Part shown: positions 21,957-29,764 of the stretch, piece after piece
How the letters are laid out: every line of letters starts with the position of its first letter
Position numbering within the stretch: the stretch's first letter is position 1
Virus record (IMG/VR): IMGVR_UViG_3300034685_000104
Coordinates: 1 to 48,955 of that record
DNA length: 48,955 nucleotides
DNA from: a virus
Direction: 5' to 3' (one strand)
The notes under the pieces: generated by a model
What the model was told of the DNA's origin: nothing
What the model saw: the letters and a program-made list of their open reading frames with translations, nothing else
Database searches by the model: none
Translations under genes and position numbers: made by a program

Positions 21957-22817
21957 ATGGCATCTAAGAGATTACGTTCACCAATTTGGTGGTTTGGAGG
22001 GAAGGGAAAGATGGTAGCCAAGATTTTACCTTTATTACCACAGCATAATATATATGTTGAGCCATTTGGTGGCGGTGCTAGTATATTACTGGCGAAAGAG
22101 CCATCTAAAGTTGAAGTATATAATGATTTAGATAGTGGGTTAGTAAACTTTTTTCGAGTGTTACGCGATAAAGAAAAGTTTGAACAATTTTATCAAAAAG
22201 TATGTTTAACACCATATAGCAGAGAAGAATATTATTTTTGTCGTGATACATGGCAAAATATTGATGATGAAATTGAACGTGCATACAGGTGGTTTGTAGT
22301 AGCAAGGATGAGCTTTGGTGGTGATTTTACAAGTGGTAATTGGGGATATGTTGTTACAACTTCGTGCCGCAATATGGCTGGTCCATGTTCGTCGTGGTTA
22401 TCTACTATTGATATGTTGCCACAGGTTAGCGATAGATTGTTACGCGTGCAAATTGAGAATAACGACTTTCGCACAATATTCAAAACATATGATACACCAG
22501 AAACATTATTTTATTGCGATCCCCCATATATACCAAATACCAGAAAGGGTGGCAAATATCATTGTGAAATGACATTACAAGACCACGAGGAATTGATTAA
22601 TATATTGCTTAATCTAAAAGGCAAAGTAGTACTATCGGGATATAATCATCCATGTTATACAGTATTAGAAGATAATGGATGGCAACGCATTGAATTCCAA
22701 ACAGCATGTACCGCGGCAGGCAGAACTAGAGGTACAGGTATTTTAGGGAAAGGTTCAGCCAAACAAAAACAACCACGCACAGAAAATATCTGGTTGTCAC
22801 CAAATTGTGGTGCATAA
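21957..22817 (+). CDS. Dam-like (D12 class) N6-adenine DNA methyltransferase 2
   Basis: A 286-residue enzyme led by AGGAGG, 10 bases after methyltransferase 1. It has 'PIWWFGGKGKMVAKILPLLP', 'YVEPFGGGASILL' and catalytic 'YCDPPYIPNTRK'. The insert and C-terminus (ACTAAGRTRGTG) differ from the first enzyme, so it probably recognises a different site. This adds to the anti-restriction set. The stop codon overlaps the left end of the structured RNA element at 22814. Confidence 0.88.
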   Translation: MASKRLRSPIWWFGGKGKMVAKILPLLPQHNIYVEPFGGGASILLAKEPSKVEVYNDLDSGLVNFFRVLRDKEKFEQFYQKVCLTPYSREEYYFCRDTWQNIDDEIERAYRWFVVARMSFGGDFTSGNWGYVVTTSCRNMAGPCSSWLSTIDMLPQVSDRLLRVQIENNDFRTIFKTYDTPETLFYCDPPYIPNTRKGGKYHCEMTLQDHEELINILLNLKGKVVLSGYNHPCYTVLEDNGWQRIEFQTACTAAGRTRGTGILGKGSAKQKQPRTENIWLSPNCGA

Positions 22818-22911
22818 AATTATTTTGTTCACAAAAAAATTTTTAGGCTGTAAGAATGGCTTGAAATAGCCATTCTACAGTACGAATTTCATTATAAAAT
22901 CTGAATTTTAT
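22814..22911 (+). ncRNA. Two-hairpin repeated RNA element, copy 1
   Basis: Hairpin 1: CTGTAAGAATGGCT (22848-22861) pairs with AGCCATTCTACAG (22868-22880) with one bulged A and loop TGAAAT. A conserved single-stranded linker (about TACGAATTTCA) leads to hairpin 2: ATAAAAT (22894-22900), loop CTGA, ATTTTAT (22905-22911). The same layout is at 43890-43987, with near-identical hairpin 1 and linker. ATAAAATTATTTT marks the left end of both copies. It fills the only long gap between the methyltransferase and PP-loop genes. No known RNA class is recognised. Confidence 0.6.
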
Positions 22912-22929
22912 TACAAAAGGAGTGTTGTT

Positions 22930-24183
22930 ATGCAACCAATTTTTAGTGAATATATCGCATTTCTAAAAGACAATGGTATAGACATTGGGTTACGCGAAGG
23001 ATATCTGTGGCAAAACAGATTGTATATTGAAGGTTTTGATAAAAATGGTAAAATGCAAAATTTTGGTAGGCTACATGTTGATGATGATTTTAAGATAACA
23101 TATAAACAGAAGAAATCAATTAATTATGACAAATTAATGTCTTGGGATGACTTAGTTCAATTTAATATTGACCGACTAAAACAATTAGAAGCAGACAGTA
23201 TAGAGGCCGTAAAATATTTGCTAGATCAATATGCAGATTATAATAAGTATATTTGTCACAGTGGTGGTAAAGACAGTACAGTATTAACCAATATTGTACG
23301 CAGCGTAGATCCAACTATACAAATTATGTTTAATAATACATCAAACGAATCTGCTGACACCTATAAGTTTATTAAATCTTTTGATAATGTTTGGATAGTA
23401 AATCCTAAAGAAGGATTTTGGCAATGGATAAAAAGGAGTAACTTTGTTCCGAGTCAACATAGCAGAGGGTGTTGTGCTAAATTTAAGCATGAATTGACTA
23501 CTAAAAATTTAGATACTCATAAAGAATATCTTTTATTTATGGATGTGCGTAATTCAGAGAGTAAAACAAGAGCAGATTATACTACTGAATATAGATATTC
23601 TTATTATCCAGAAAACTGGATGGCCGGACTACCAATTAGGCAATGGGACGAATTAGATATATGGTTGTATATATTTTATCAAAATTTAAATTTTAATCCA
23701 ATGTATAGATACGGATATAAACGATGTGGTTGTGTTGTATGTCCATTTTTAACGCATCTTGAAGATGCGTTAAATCGATACTGGTTCCCTAAAACTATAG
23801 AACGATGGAACCAATTACTAATTGATTATTTTACATCGAAGGAATTATGGATAGCCTTACATTGTACTTTACAACAATTCCTGAATGGGGGTTGGAAATT
23901 AGGCGTATTTACCAACGAACCGTCCGATAAAGTAATACAAGAATTTGCGGAATATAAAGGATTAGATTATCAGGTTGCTCAAAGATTTTTCAATCATACA
24001 TGTATTGAATGTGGTAAAAAGATTAATAGAAGTCAAGTTATAGCTATGAATCTTAAACTTAATGGTAGACAAACTAATATATTTTATTGCAAAAAATGCT
24101 TAAAAAAACAATATGGTATGGATGAAAACACATGGAATAAATATGTAGAAGATTTTAAACGACAAGGATGCGACTTATTTTAA
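22930..24183 (+). CDS. PAPS reductase/DndC-like PP-loop protein with zinc ribbon
   Basis: A 417-residue protein led by AAAAGGAG. The PP-loop SGGKDST is near residue 114, as in CysH and DndC. Cys-rich sites follow: 'RGCCAKFKHE' and 'RCGCVVCPF', suggesting an Fe-S cluster like that of DndC. The C-terminal 60 residues form a zinc ribbon (CIECGKK ... CKKCLKK). It may activate sulphur or another group for nucleotide or DNA modification, but no other dnd gene is here. Phages often carry CysH-like genes of unknown role. It lies among four DNA methyltransferases, so a modification role is attractive. Confidence 0.75.
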   Translation: MQPIFSEYIAFLKDNGIDIGLREGYLWQNRLYIEGFDKNGKMQNFGRLHVDDDFKITYKQKKSINYDKLMSWDDLVQFNIDRLKQLEADSIEAVKYLLDQYADYNKYICHSGGKDSTVLTNIVRSVDPTIQIMFNNTSNESADTYKFIKSFDNVWIVNPKEGFWQWIKRSNFVPSQHSRGCCAKFKHELTTKNLDTHKEYLLFMDVRNSESKTRADYTTEYRYSYYPENWMAGLPIRQWDELDIWLYIFYQNLNFNPMYRYGYKRCGCVVCPFLTHLEDALNRYWFPKTIERWNQLLIDYFTSKELWIALHCTLQQFLNGGWKLGVFTNEPSDKVIQEFAEYKGLDYQVAQRFFNHTCIECGKKINRSQVIAMNLKLNGRQTNIFYCKKCLKKQYGMDENTWNKYVEDFKRQGCDLF

Positions 24184-24208
24184 CCTTAATTTTAACAAGT
24201 ATTAGGGG

Positions 24209-24988
24209 GTGAAAATTATAGAGTTCACATCTTGGTTTCTAAACATATATTTTCAAACTGATTATGGCGTTATAATCAATGATGATTGTTTTAATATATT
24301 CCCATATATACCTAATAAAAGCATAGATTTAATACTAGCAGATTTACCTTACGGTACGACAAAGTGTAAGTGGGACAGTATATTACCGTTAGATAAGTTG
24401 TGGGAACAATATGAACGCATTATTAAAGACAATGGAGCTATAATATTATTCGCTAAGCAACCTTTTACTAGCCAATTAGTTAATTCCAATTTGCAATTAT
24501 TTAGATATGAAGCTATTTGGCAAAAAGATAAAGGAACGGATTTCGGCAACGCTAATCGCAAGTTTTTAAACGCACATGAGAATATATTGTTTTTTTATAA
24601 ACATCAACCAACTTATAATATTCAATATTTGCATGGTGAACCTTATATTAAAAAGAATTATAGAAATAATAACGACGAAGATTTAAATTTTAAATCAGAC
24701 AATTCAGGCTTATGGGTCAATGATGGCAAAAGAACACCAACAACAGTTTTGAAATTTGCCAGAGATAATATACATTATAAATCTAATTTGCACCCTACAC
24801 AAAAGCCTGTTGCATTGCTTGAATATCTAATTAAAACATATTCTAATCTAGATGATTTGGTATTAGACAATACAGCGGGCGTATGCACAACAGGTGTTGC
24901 GGCAGAGAACACAAACAGAAGGTGGATATGCATAGAGAAAGAAATTGAGTATTGCCGAAAGGGTAAAGATAGGTTTATAACACAATAG
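24209..24988 (+). CDS. DNA methyltransferase with degenerate SAM motif
   Basis: About 259 residues. It has catalytic 'LADLPYGTTKCKWD' and a late SAM region 'LDNTAGVCTTGVAA'. In related enzymes this reads LDNTMGSGTTGVA, so the second Gly of the G-x-G has become Cys and activity is uncertain. 'HPTQKPVALLEYLI' is typical of this family (beta-type, N6-adenine). The start is unclear: GTG 24209 lies within the only site (AGGGGG, 24204-24209), and ATA 24218 is 8 bases after it. Confidence 0.75.
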   Translation: MKIIEFTSWFLNIYFQTDYGVIINDDCFNIFPYIPNKSIDLILADLPYGTTKCKWDSILPLDKLWEQYERIIKDNGAIILFAKQPFTSQLVNSNLQLFRYEAIWQKDKGTDFGNANRKFLNAHENILFFYKHQPTYNIQYLHGEPYIKKNYRNNNDEDLNFKSDNSGLWVNDGKRTPTTVLKFARDNIHYKSNLHPTQKPVALLEYLIKTYSNLDDLVLDNTAGVCTTGVAAENTNRRWICIEKEIEYCRKGKDRFITQ

Positions 24989-25001
24989 ATCGGAGTATGC
25001 A

Positions 25002-25235
25002 ATGCAGAATTCATATAGATATTTTGCAAATACAGAATGTCAATTTTTCCCATGCCATGATATAGATACGCTAAATTGTTTATTTTGTTATTGTCCACTA
25101 TACAATTATGAGTGCCAAGGAAACTATATCATATTATCCAACGGTATTAAGGATTGCAGTAATTGTAATTTACCGCATGTAGAAAATGGTTGCGATTATA
25201 TAATAGATTTTTTGATGCATAAAGTTAAGATATAG
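25002..25235 (+). CDS. Cysteine-rich small zinc protein (PF04071/COG2158-like)
   Basis: A 77-residue protein led by CGGAG. Residues match the cysteine-rich small domain: 'YRYFANTECQFFPCHD', 'CLFCYCPLYNYECQGNY', 'KDCSNCNLPH', giving about nine Cys with paired spacing. Cellular members are often found near cobalamin genes. Here it is followed, about 0.8 kb on, by a B12-type ribonucleotide reductase, so a link to metal or cofactor handling is possible but inferred. Confidence 0.75.
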   Translation: MQNSYRYFANTECQFFPCHDIDTLNCLFCYCPLYNYECQGNYIILSNGIKDCSNCNLPHVENGCDYIIDFLMHKVKI

Positions 25236-25245
25236 GTTTAATTCA

Positions 25246-25316
25246 GATAATTAGGTATATTGTTCTAATTATCATATGTAAGTATAGCATGGTATGGATA
25301 TAGAATTCATACTATG
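25246..25316. repeat. Hairpins in the gap after the cysteine-rich gene
   Basis: GATAATTAG (25246-25254) pairs perfectly with CTAATTATC (25265-25273). A second hairpin, CATGGTATG/CATACTATG (one G-U), lies at about 25289-25316. No T-run follows, so termination is uncertain. From 25317 to 25356 I see nothing further. Confidence 0.45.
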
Positions 25317-25356
25317 TTTGCGTTTGCCCTCCTTGTACCATGATTTTTATGGATAA

Positions 25357-25524
25357 AACATTAATTTTATATTTATTAGCGCAGATGCCAAAAACTTTGA
25401 CACGGCAATATTTGATAATACCGACATAGTGCTGTTTAATACCGCATATTTAAGCCACTCGGTCTATGATAAGGCAATGAACGAAATAAGAAAACGGAAT
25501 TTGCCAATAAAATATGTAAAGTAA
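25357..25524 (+). pseudogene. Fragment resembling a DUF2325 C-terminus
   Basis: An open frame without ATG or ribosome binding site encodes 'FDNTDIVLFNTAYLSHSVYDKAMNEI', then 'RKRNLPIKYVK' and a stop. The order (hydrophobic strand with a D-I-V, then S-H, then K-A helix and a final strand) resembles the end of DUF2325 proteins, which are about 100 residues. An internal stop at 25354 cuts it off upstream. It is probably a decayed gene in the gap before the promoter at 25568. Confidence 0.45.
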
Positions 25525-25567
25525 CACCATTTTGTTAATAATGTTTTATGCTTCACTAAAATAACGC

Positions 25568-25596
25568 TTGACAATCAGAGTATCGTATGATATAAT
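25568..25596 (+). promoter_or_regulatory. Shared-sequence promoter, copy 3 (nucleotide operon)
   Basis: TTGACA 25568-25573, TATAAT 25591-25596, spacer 17. The flanks match the promoters at 8150 and 15488, but the spacer palindrome is changed (ATCGTATGAT), which may alter repressor affinity. Confidence 0.8.
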
Positions 25597-25639
25597 TATA
25601 CTATAAGGGATAGATAATATTTAGAAAGAAGGTTCAAGT

Positions 25640-26047
25640 GTGCAGAAAAGGGTTTATATCGCAGGACCATTAAGCGGATTACCGACTGGTATAGTCAACC
25701 AGTATCGCACCAATATCAAAAACACATTAGCTATGTATGATATATCATTTATTGATCCATTGTGCGGGTTTGATATTGATAACCCAGAACAATATGATCC
25801 ACAACTAATTTTTGTTTCTAATAAGTACCAAATCAATATTTCCGATATATTATTAGCAGATTTTACGTTACCCGAGGCCAAAACTAGTATTGGTACTCTT
25901 GGAGAGGTTATATATGCTCACACTATTGGTAAATTAGTTATTGCTATTGGTGATGTCCAGCAGTTAAATCACCCTTGGTTAATAGGGAATATAGACATCA
26001 TATCAGATAACTTAACCGAGGCTTGTGAATATATATCAATTTTATAA
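25640..26047 (+). CDS. Nucleoside 2-deoxyribosyltransferase-like protein
   Basis: A 135-residue protein starting at GTG 25640, with AGAAAGAAGG upstream. It shows 'VYIAGPLSGLP' at the N-terminus, 'QINISDILLADFT' and 'SIGTLGEVIYAHTIGKLVIAI', which is the pattern of the deoxyribosyltransferase/DNPH1 fold (substrate-binding D and catalytic E in G-T-x-x-E). It could exchange or remove bases of deoxynucleosides and recycle host DNA, and it heads the operon with ribonucleotide reductase. Confidence 0.8.
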   Translation: MQKRVYIAGPLSGLPTGIVNQYRTNIKNTLAMYDISFIDPLCGFDIDNPEQYDPQLIFVSNKYQINISDILLADFTLPEAKTSIGTLGEVIYAHTIGKLVIAIGDVQQLNHPWLIGNIDIISDNLTEACEYISIL

Positions 26048-26062
26048 GTGTAAGGAGGAAAT

Positions 26063-28687
26063 ATGTATAAGATTAATGATGTAGCAATGAATTTGCTCAA
26101 ACAAGATTATCTGCTAGATGGTGAAACACCCGAACAAATGTTTATGCGTGTGGCGAAAACTATTGCTCAAGCAGAAAAAGAAGAAGATCGGGAATATTGG
26201 ACAAAACGTTTTTATGATACGATGATAGAAGGTTATTGGATTCCCGCTACTCCATTTTTGATGAACGCTGGGCGCAATAATATGTTCAGTTCGTGTTTTG
26301 TTATCGGCCAGATTGAAGATGACTTAAACTCAATATTTGATGTAAATAAGCGTGCTGCTAATGTGACCAAAATGGGTGGCGGCATCGGGTTAAACGTCAG
26401 CCGATTGCGCGAAGAAGGCGCACCTATAGGTTCAACAGGCGGTAAATCATCCGGCCCAGTATCATTTATGAAAATATTCAATACTACGCTAGATGTTGTC
26501 ATGCAAGCAAGACGTCGCGGTGCAGGTATCATAGTAATGGATGTATACCATGCCGATATCAAGAAGTTTATTACCTGCAAACAAGATCACAAAGACATAA
26601 CTAACTTTAATCTGAGTGTACTTGTAGATGATAATTTTATGGATGCTGTTGTGAATGACAGAGATATTGATCTGCGTAGTCCTTTAGGGTATGTGACCGA
26701 AACCGTTAAAGCGCGTAATATATTCAAAATGATAACAGACAATGCGTATAGACACGCAGAGCCAGGAATTATTTTTAAAGATGTTATTAATCGCGACAAT
26801 CCCACCTTAGATGTGCTTGGACCAATTGATTCAGTAAATGCCTGCGTTACGGGCGAAACGATGGTTTTAACTGATAAAGGATATGTCCCGATAGCCCAAC
26901 TTGCTGGTAAGACTACTAATGTTTGGAATGGTTATGAATTTTCCACAGTTGTGCCACAGATTACAGGATATAATAAACAAATATATTGTATTTATTTTGA
27001 TAATGGGAAAATTTTGCGCTGTACTGATTATCATAAATTTTATATACAAGATGGATGTAATACGGTATGCAAGCAAGCTAGAGAATTAGCAGTTAGAGAT
27101 ATGATTGCACCATTTGCATTACCAGATGGCCAAGTATGCGATGATATCAGTATTATAGATATTAAGATCGAACCCGATCTATGCGATGTTGTGTACTGCT
27201 TTAATGAACCTAAGAGGCATAGAGGATGCTTTAACGGAGTAGTAACGGGCAACTGTTCTGAAATTCCATTATATAACAATGAAGCTTGTAACTTATCTGC
27301 AATTAATTGGGAAATGTTTATCAAGAATAAAAGGTTTGATACGGATAAACTTGATTATATAGTTGAGACAATTGTAAGATTTTTAGATGATGCTATTGAA
27401 GTTAATAACTATCCGGATAATATTATCAAGGAGGCGGTTTTAAGGACTCGTAAACTCGGCATAGGCAACATGGGTGTCCATGGCGCTTTAATACGCATGA
27501 ATTTTGAATACGATTCACCGGAAGGTCGCAAAGTTGCTACGTGGTTACAAGAACGCATTACTAATACGGCTATTGCGTATTCTTCTAAGCTGGTTACAGA
27601 ATTCGGGCGTGATTTGCCGTCTGCATGGTATGGTAGCACGTATGAGAAACAAGGTGTGCCACTTCGCAATTTATCTGTTACAAGCGGTCAACCTACTGGT
27701 GCGACGCAATTACTACTATCAGAAATATGCGGTAGTAGCGGCATAGAACCTATATATTCTCTCGTTACAAGGCGTAATATACGCGGTGAAATGGTGACTA
27801 TAATCAATTCGACGTTTAAGGATATAGGTACACAGGAAGGTTGGCTGACAGACGACGTTATTAAGCAGATTATAGACAATAATGGGAGCTGTCGCGGCAT
27901 AGATGCTATTCCAATAGACATGCGATATTTATTCAAGACGGCGTTGGAAATTTCATGGCAAGATCACGTGTTAATGCAGGCTGCTATACAAAGACATATG
28001 ACCAATGCGATTTCTAAGACAATTAATATGCCTTCCAGTGCTACAGTCCAGGATGTGTGGGACGCATATCTTATGGCGTGGCAAAACGGATGCAAGGGGT
28101 GTACTGTGTATGTAGACGGGAGTCGAGACAATCAAGTGTTGAATACAACAAAGACGGATACAAAATCGCAACAAATATTACAGCGTGGGTATGTCACACC
28201 TGCTGCCGATATAGCTAAAAGCGTGAGATATAAACTCAGTACTGGATGCGGTACGTTATATTGTAATGTATCTTTTGATGATGAAGGCAATATAACAGAA
28301 ACATTTATCGAATCGGCCAATGGCGGATGCCAAGTATTTACAAAAGCAACTAGCAGGCTAATATCACTAGCTTTACGTGGTGGTATACCGCTTGAAAAAG
28401 TTATAGACCAATTGGTATCCGCGGGAGCATGTCCTGCGTATCAATTTGCAAAAGGTAAAGGCGAACAAGTTAGCCCTGGTAAATCGTGTGCATCGGCTAT
28501 CGCTAATGTGCTAAAGGGTTTATCCAAACAACACAAGCAATTGGACAATGTCCCAAATGTTGTTCATGATATACCAAATATAGGACCTATTAATGATAAC
28601 GGCAAATGCCCTGAGTGTGGCACTGTGCTTATACACGAGTCTGGATGCGTACAATGCCCAGATTGTGGATGGAGTAGATGTAATTAA
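26063..28687 (+). CDS. nrdJ: Class II (adenosylcobalamin-dependent) ribonucleotide reductase with mini-intein
   Basis: An 874-residue precursor led by AAGGAGG; about 737 residues after splicing. It has 'PATPFLMNAGRNNMFSSCFV', 'KMGGGIGLNVSRLR', 'NLSVLVDDNFMDAV' and 'CSEIPLYNNEACNLSAINW', typical of the catalytic barrel of NrdJ/NrdA. The single C-terminal zinc ribbon (CPEC ... CPDCG) and lack of a small-subunit (nrdB) gene nearby favour class II. It reduces ribonucleotides to deoxyribonucleotides and would feed phage DNA synthesis with ThyX. The intein interrupts the segment before 'CSEIPL'. Confidence 0.88.
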   Translation: MYKINDVAMNLLKQDYLLDGETPEQMFMRVAKTIAQAEKEEDREYWTKRFYDTMIEGYWIPATPFLMNAGRNNMFSSCFVIGQIEDDLNSIFDVNKRAANVTKMGGGIGLNVSRLREEGAPIGSTGGKSSGPVSFMKIFNTTLDVVMQARRRGAGIIVMDVYHADIKKFITCKQDHKDITNFNLSVLVDDNFMDAVVNDRDIDLRSPLGYVTETVKARNIFKMITDNAYRHAEPGIIFKDVINRDNPTLDVLGPIDSVNACVTGETMVLTDKGYVPIAQLAGKTTNVWNGYEFSTVVPQITGYNKQIYCIYFDNGKILRCTDYHKFYIQDGCNTVCKQARELAVRDMIAPFALPDGQVCDDISIIDIKIEPDLCDVVYCFNEPKRHRGCFNGVVTGNCSEIPLYNNEACNLSAINWEMFIKNKRFDTDKLDYIVETIVRFLDDAIEVNNYPDNIIKEAVLRTRKLGIGNMGVHGALIRMNFEYDSPEGRKVATWLQERITNTAIAYSSKLVTEFGRDLPSAWYGSTYEKQGVPLRNLSVTSGQPTGATQLLLSEICGSSGIEPIYSLVTRRNIRGEMVTIINSTFKDIGTQEGWLTDDVIKQIIDNNGSCRGIDAIPIDMRYLFKTALEISWQDHVLMQAAIQRHMTNAISKTINMPSSATVQDVWDAYLMAWQNGCKGCTVYVDGSRDNQVLNTTKTDTKSQQILQRGYVTPAADIAKSVRYKLSTGCGTLYCNVSFDDEGNITETFIESANGGCQVFTKATSRLISLALRGGIPLEKVIDQLVSAGACPAYQFAKGKGEQVSPGKSCASAIANVLKGLSKQHKQLDNVPNVVHDIPNIGPINDNGKCPECGTVLIHESGCVQCPDCGWSRCN
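26843..27253 (+). other. Mini-intein in the ribonucleotide reductase
   Basis: Residues 261-397 of the precursor (137 residues). Block A begins at Cys ('CVTGETMVLTDKGYVPI'), block B has 'TDYH', and the end is 'FNGVVTGN' before the extein Cys ('CSEIPL'). The usual penultimate His is Gly, as occurs in some inteins. There is no room for a homing endonuclease (LAGLIDADG is absent). Splicing would yield an unbroken reductase. Confidence 0.85.
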
Positions 28688-28723
28688 AAATTTAAATAAT
28701 TAAGAAAGGACAACGTTATATTT

Positions 28724-29317
28724 ATGAATCCAGAAGAAAAAGTTATGGTTGTTCCTGCTCAATCATTAGCATTTAGATATAGGACTGATAAAGTATCAGA
28801 TTTATTATTTAATATTAATAAAAATATTAAATATATGCGACGTGGCGATGTCGAGCATGATTATAATTATTTACAAATTATACCATATTGTGTCATTCTA
28901 GATAATGCTACTAATAATATATTTGTTACACATCGTGTCAGCGGTGGAGATGATAGATTACTGAATCAATATTCCCTCGGAACGGGGGGTCATATTAGAG
29001 AGCCAGAAACAATTTACAATGGAATATTGCGCGAACTTAATGAGGAAGTGGGCTTAGGATTTAATGAATATGATATAAATGTACTCGGTACTATTCAGTC
29101 TGCTATAACTGACGTTGATAGAGTGCATTTAGCCGTAGTATGCATTATTGAACCAGAACAATCATATATCAGTAAGATTCAGTGCTTAGAAGATGAGCTA
29201 GAGGGTCAATGGATGACGTTAGACGAAATTGGTGCTATATATGACAAATTAGAATCGTGGTCGCAAATAGTATATAGTGCCTTTCGTGAATATAATGACA
29301 CACTGATAGGTGATTAA
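28724..29317 (+). CDS. Nudix hydrolase
   Basis: A 197-residue protein. The Nudix box (GHIREPE ... RELNEEVGL) fits the full G-x5-E-x7-R-E-U-x-E-E-x-G-U motif at about residues 88-110. The first 70 residues are an unassigned extension ('VPAQSLAFRYRTDKVSDLL'). It cleaves a nucleoside diphosphate linked to another group, for example to remove damaged dNTPs. It belongs to the nucleotide operon. Confidence 0.9.
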   Translation: MNPEEKVMVVPAQSLAFRYRTDKVSDLLFNINKNIKYMRRGDVEHDYNYLQIIPYCVILDNATNNIFVTHRVSGGDDRLLNQYSLGTGGHIREPETIYNGILRELNEEVGLGFNEYDINVLGTIQSAITDVDRVHLAVVCIIEPEQSYISKIQCLEDELEGQWMTLDEIGAIYDKLESWSQIVYSAFREYNDTLIGD

Positions 29318-29318
29318 C

Positions 29319-29555
29319 ATGTCTAAACAGTATCAAGATACTGAAGCATATCAGAAATGGTACCAGGCACACGAAGAAGCTGGTCGCCTGTGCCACAAAT
29401 GCTGGTTTCTTTGGGCCGATAGAAACAGTGAAGTGCTGTGTATCGATAATATATGCACTGATGAAAATAGCGATACCTACGGTTCGTTTATCCCAGTCAG
29501 CTATTGTACAACATGCGACATGTATTTCCCTGCACATCAAGAACGGAGGAAATAA
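29319..29555 (+). CDS. Small zinc-binding protein
   Basis: A 78-residue protein. ATG 29319 follows AGGTGA and the Nudix stop by one base. It has two Cys pairs, 'CHKC' and 'CTTC', plus two single Cys between them, and a helical start ('YQDTEAYQKWYQAHEEAG'). This suggests one zinc site. No family is recognised. Confidence 0.6.
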   Translation: MSKQYQDTEAYQKWYQAHEEAGRLCHKCWFLWADRNSEVLCIDNICTDENSDTYGSFIPVSYCTTCDMYFPAHQERRK

Positions 29556-29559
29556 TAAT

Positions 29560-29754
29560 ATGGGCAGAGCTAAAAAACCAAAAAGATTACAGGCCACATA
29601 CATTGAGGGCAAACCATACTGCCCTCAATGTAAGACCAGGCATTGGGACGTTATTAAAGGCGGACTTGCTGATAATAATGAACATGGCATGTTCAAATTT
29701 GAAGGTAAATGCCGTGACTGTGGCAATATAATAATATATTGCAATAATATATAG
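29560..29754 (+). CDS. Small zinc-ribbon protein
   Basis: A 64-residue protein whose ATG (29560) follows GGAGG; earlier in-frame codons lie within the previous gene. It is basic at the start (MGRAKKPKRL) and has 'CPQCKTRHWD' and 'CRDCGNII', a zinc ribbon. It may bind nucleic acid. Function unknown. Confidence 0.65.
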   Translation: MGRAKKPKRLQATYIEGKPYCPQCKTRHWDVIKGGLADNNEHGMFKFEGKCRDCGNIIIYCNNI

Positions 29755-29764
29755 GAGGCATGTT

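Noticed and set aside
22814-22911. CRISPR array
   Set aside because: The two copies are 21 kb apart, with no spaced repeats and no cas genes. A single repeat-like unit is not an array.
22930-24183. Full Dnd phosphorothioation system
   Set aside because: Only a DndC-like protein is present; dndA, dndD and dndE are absent from the window.
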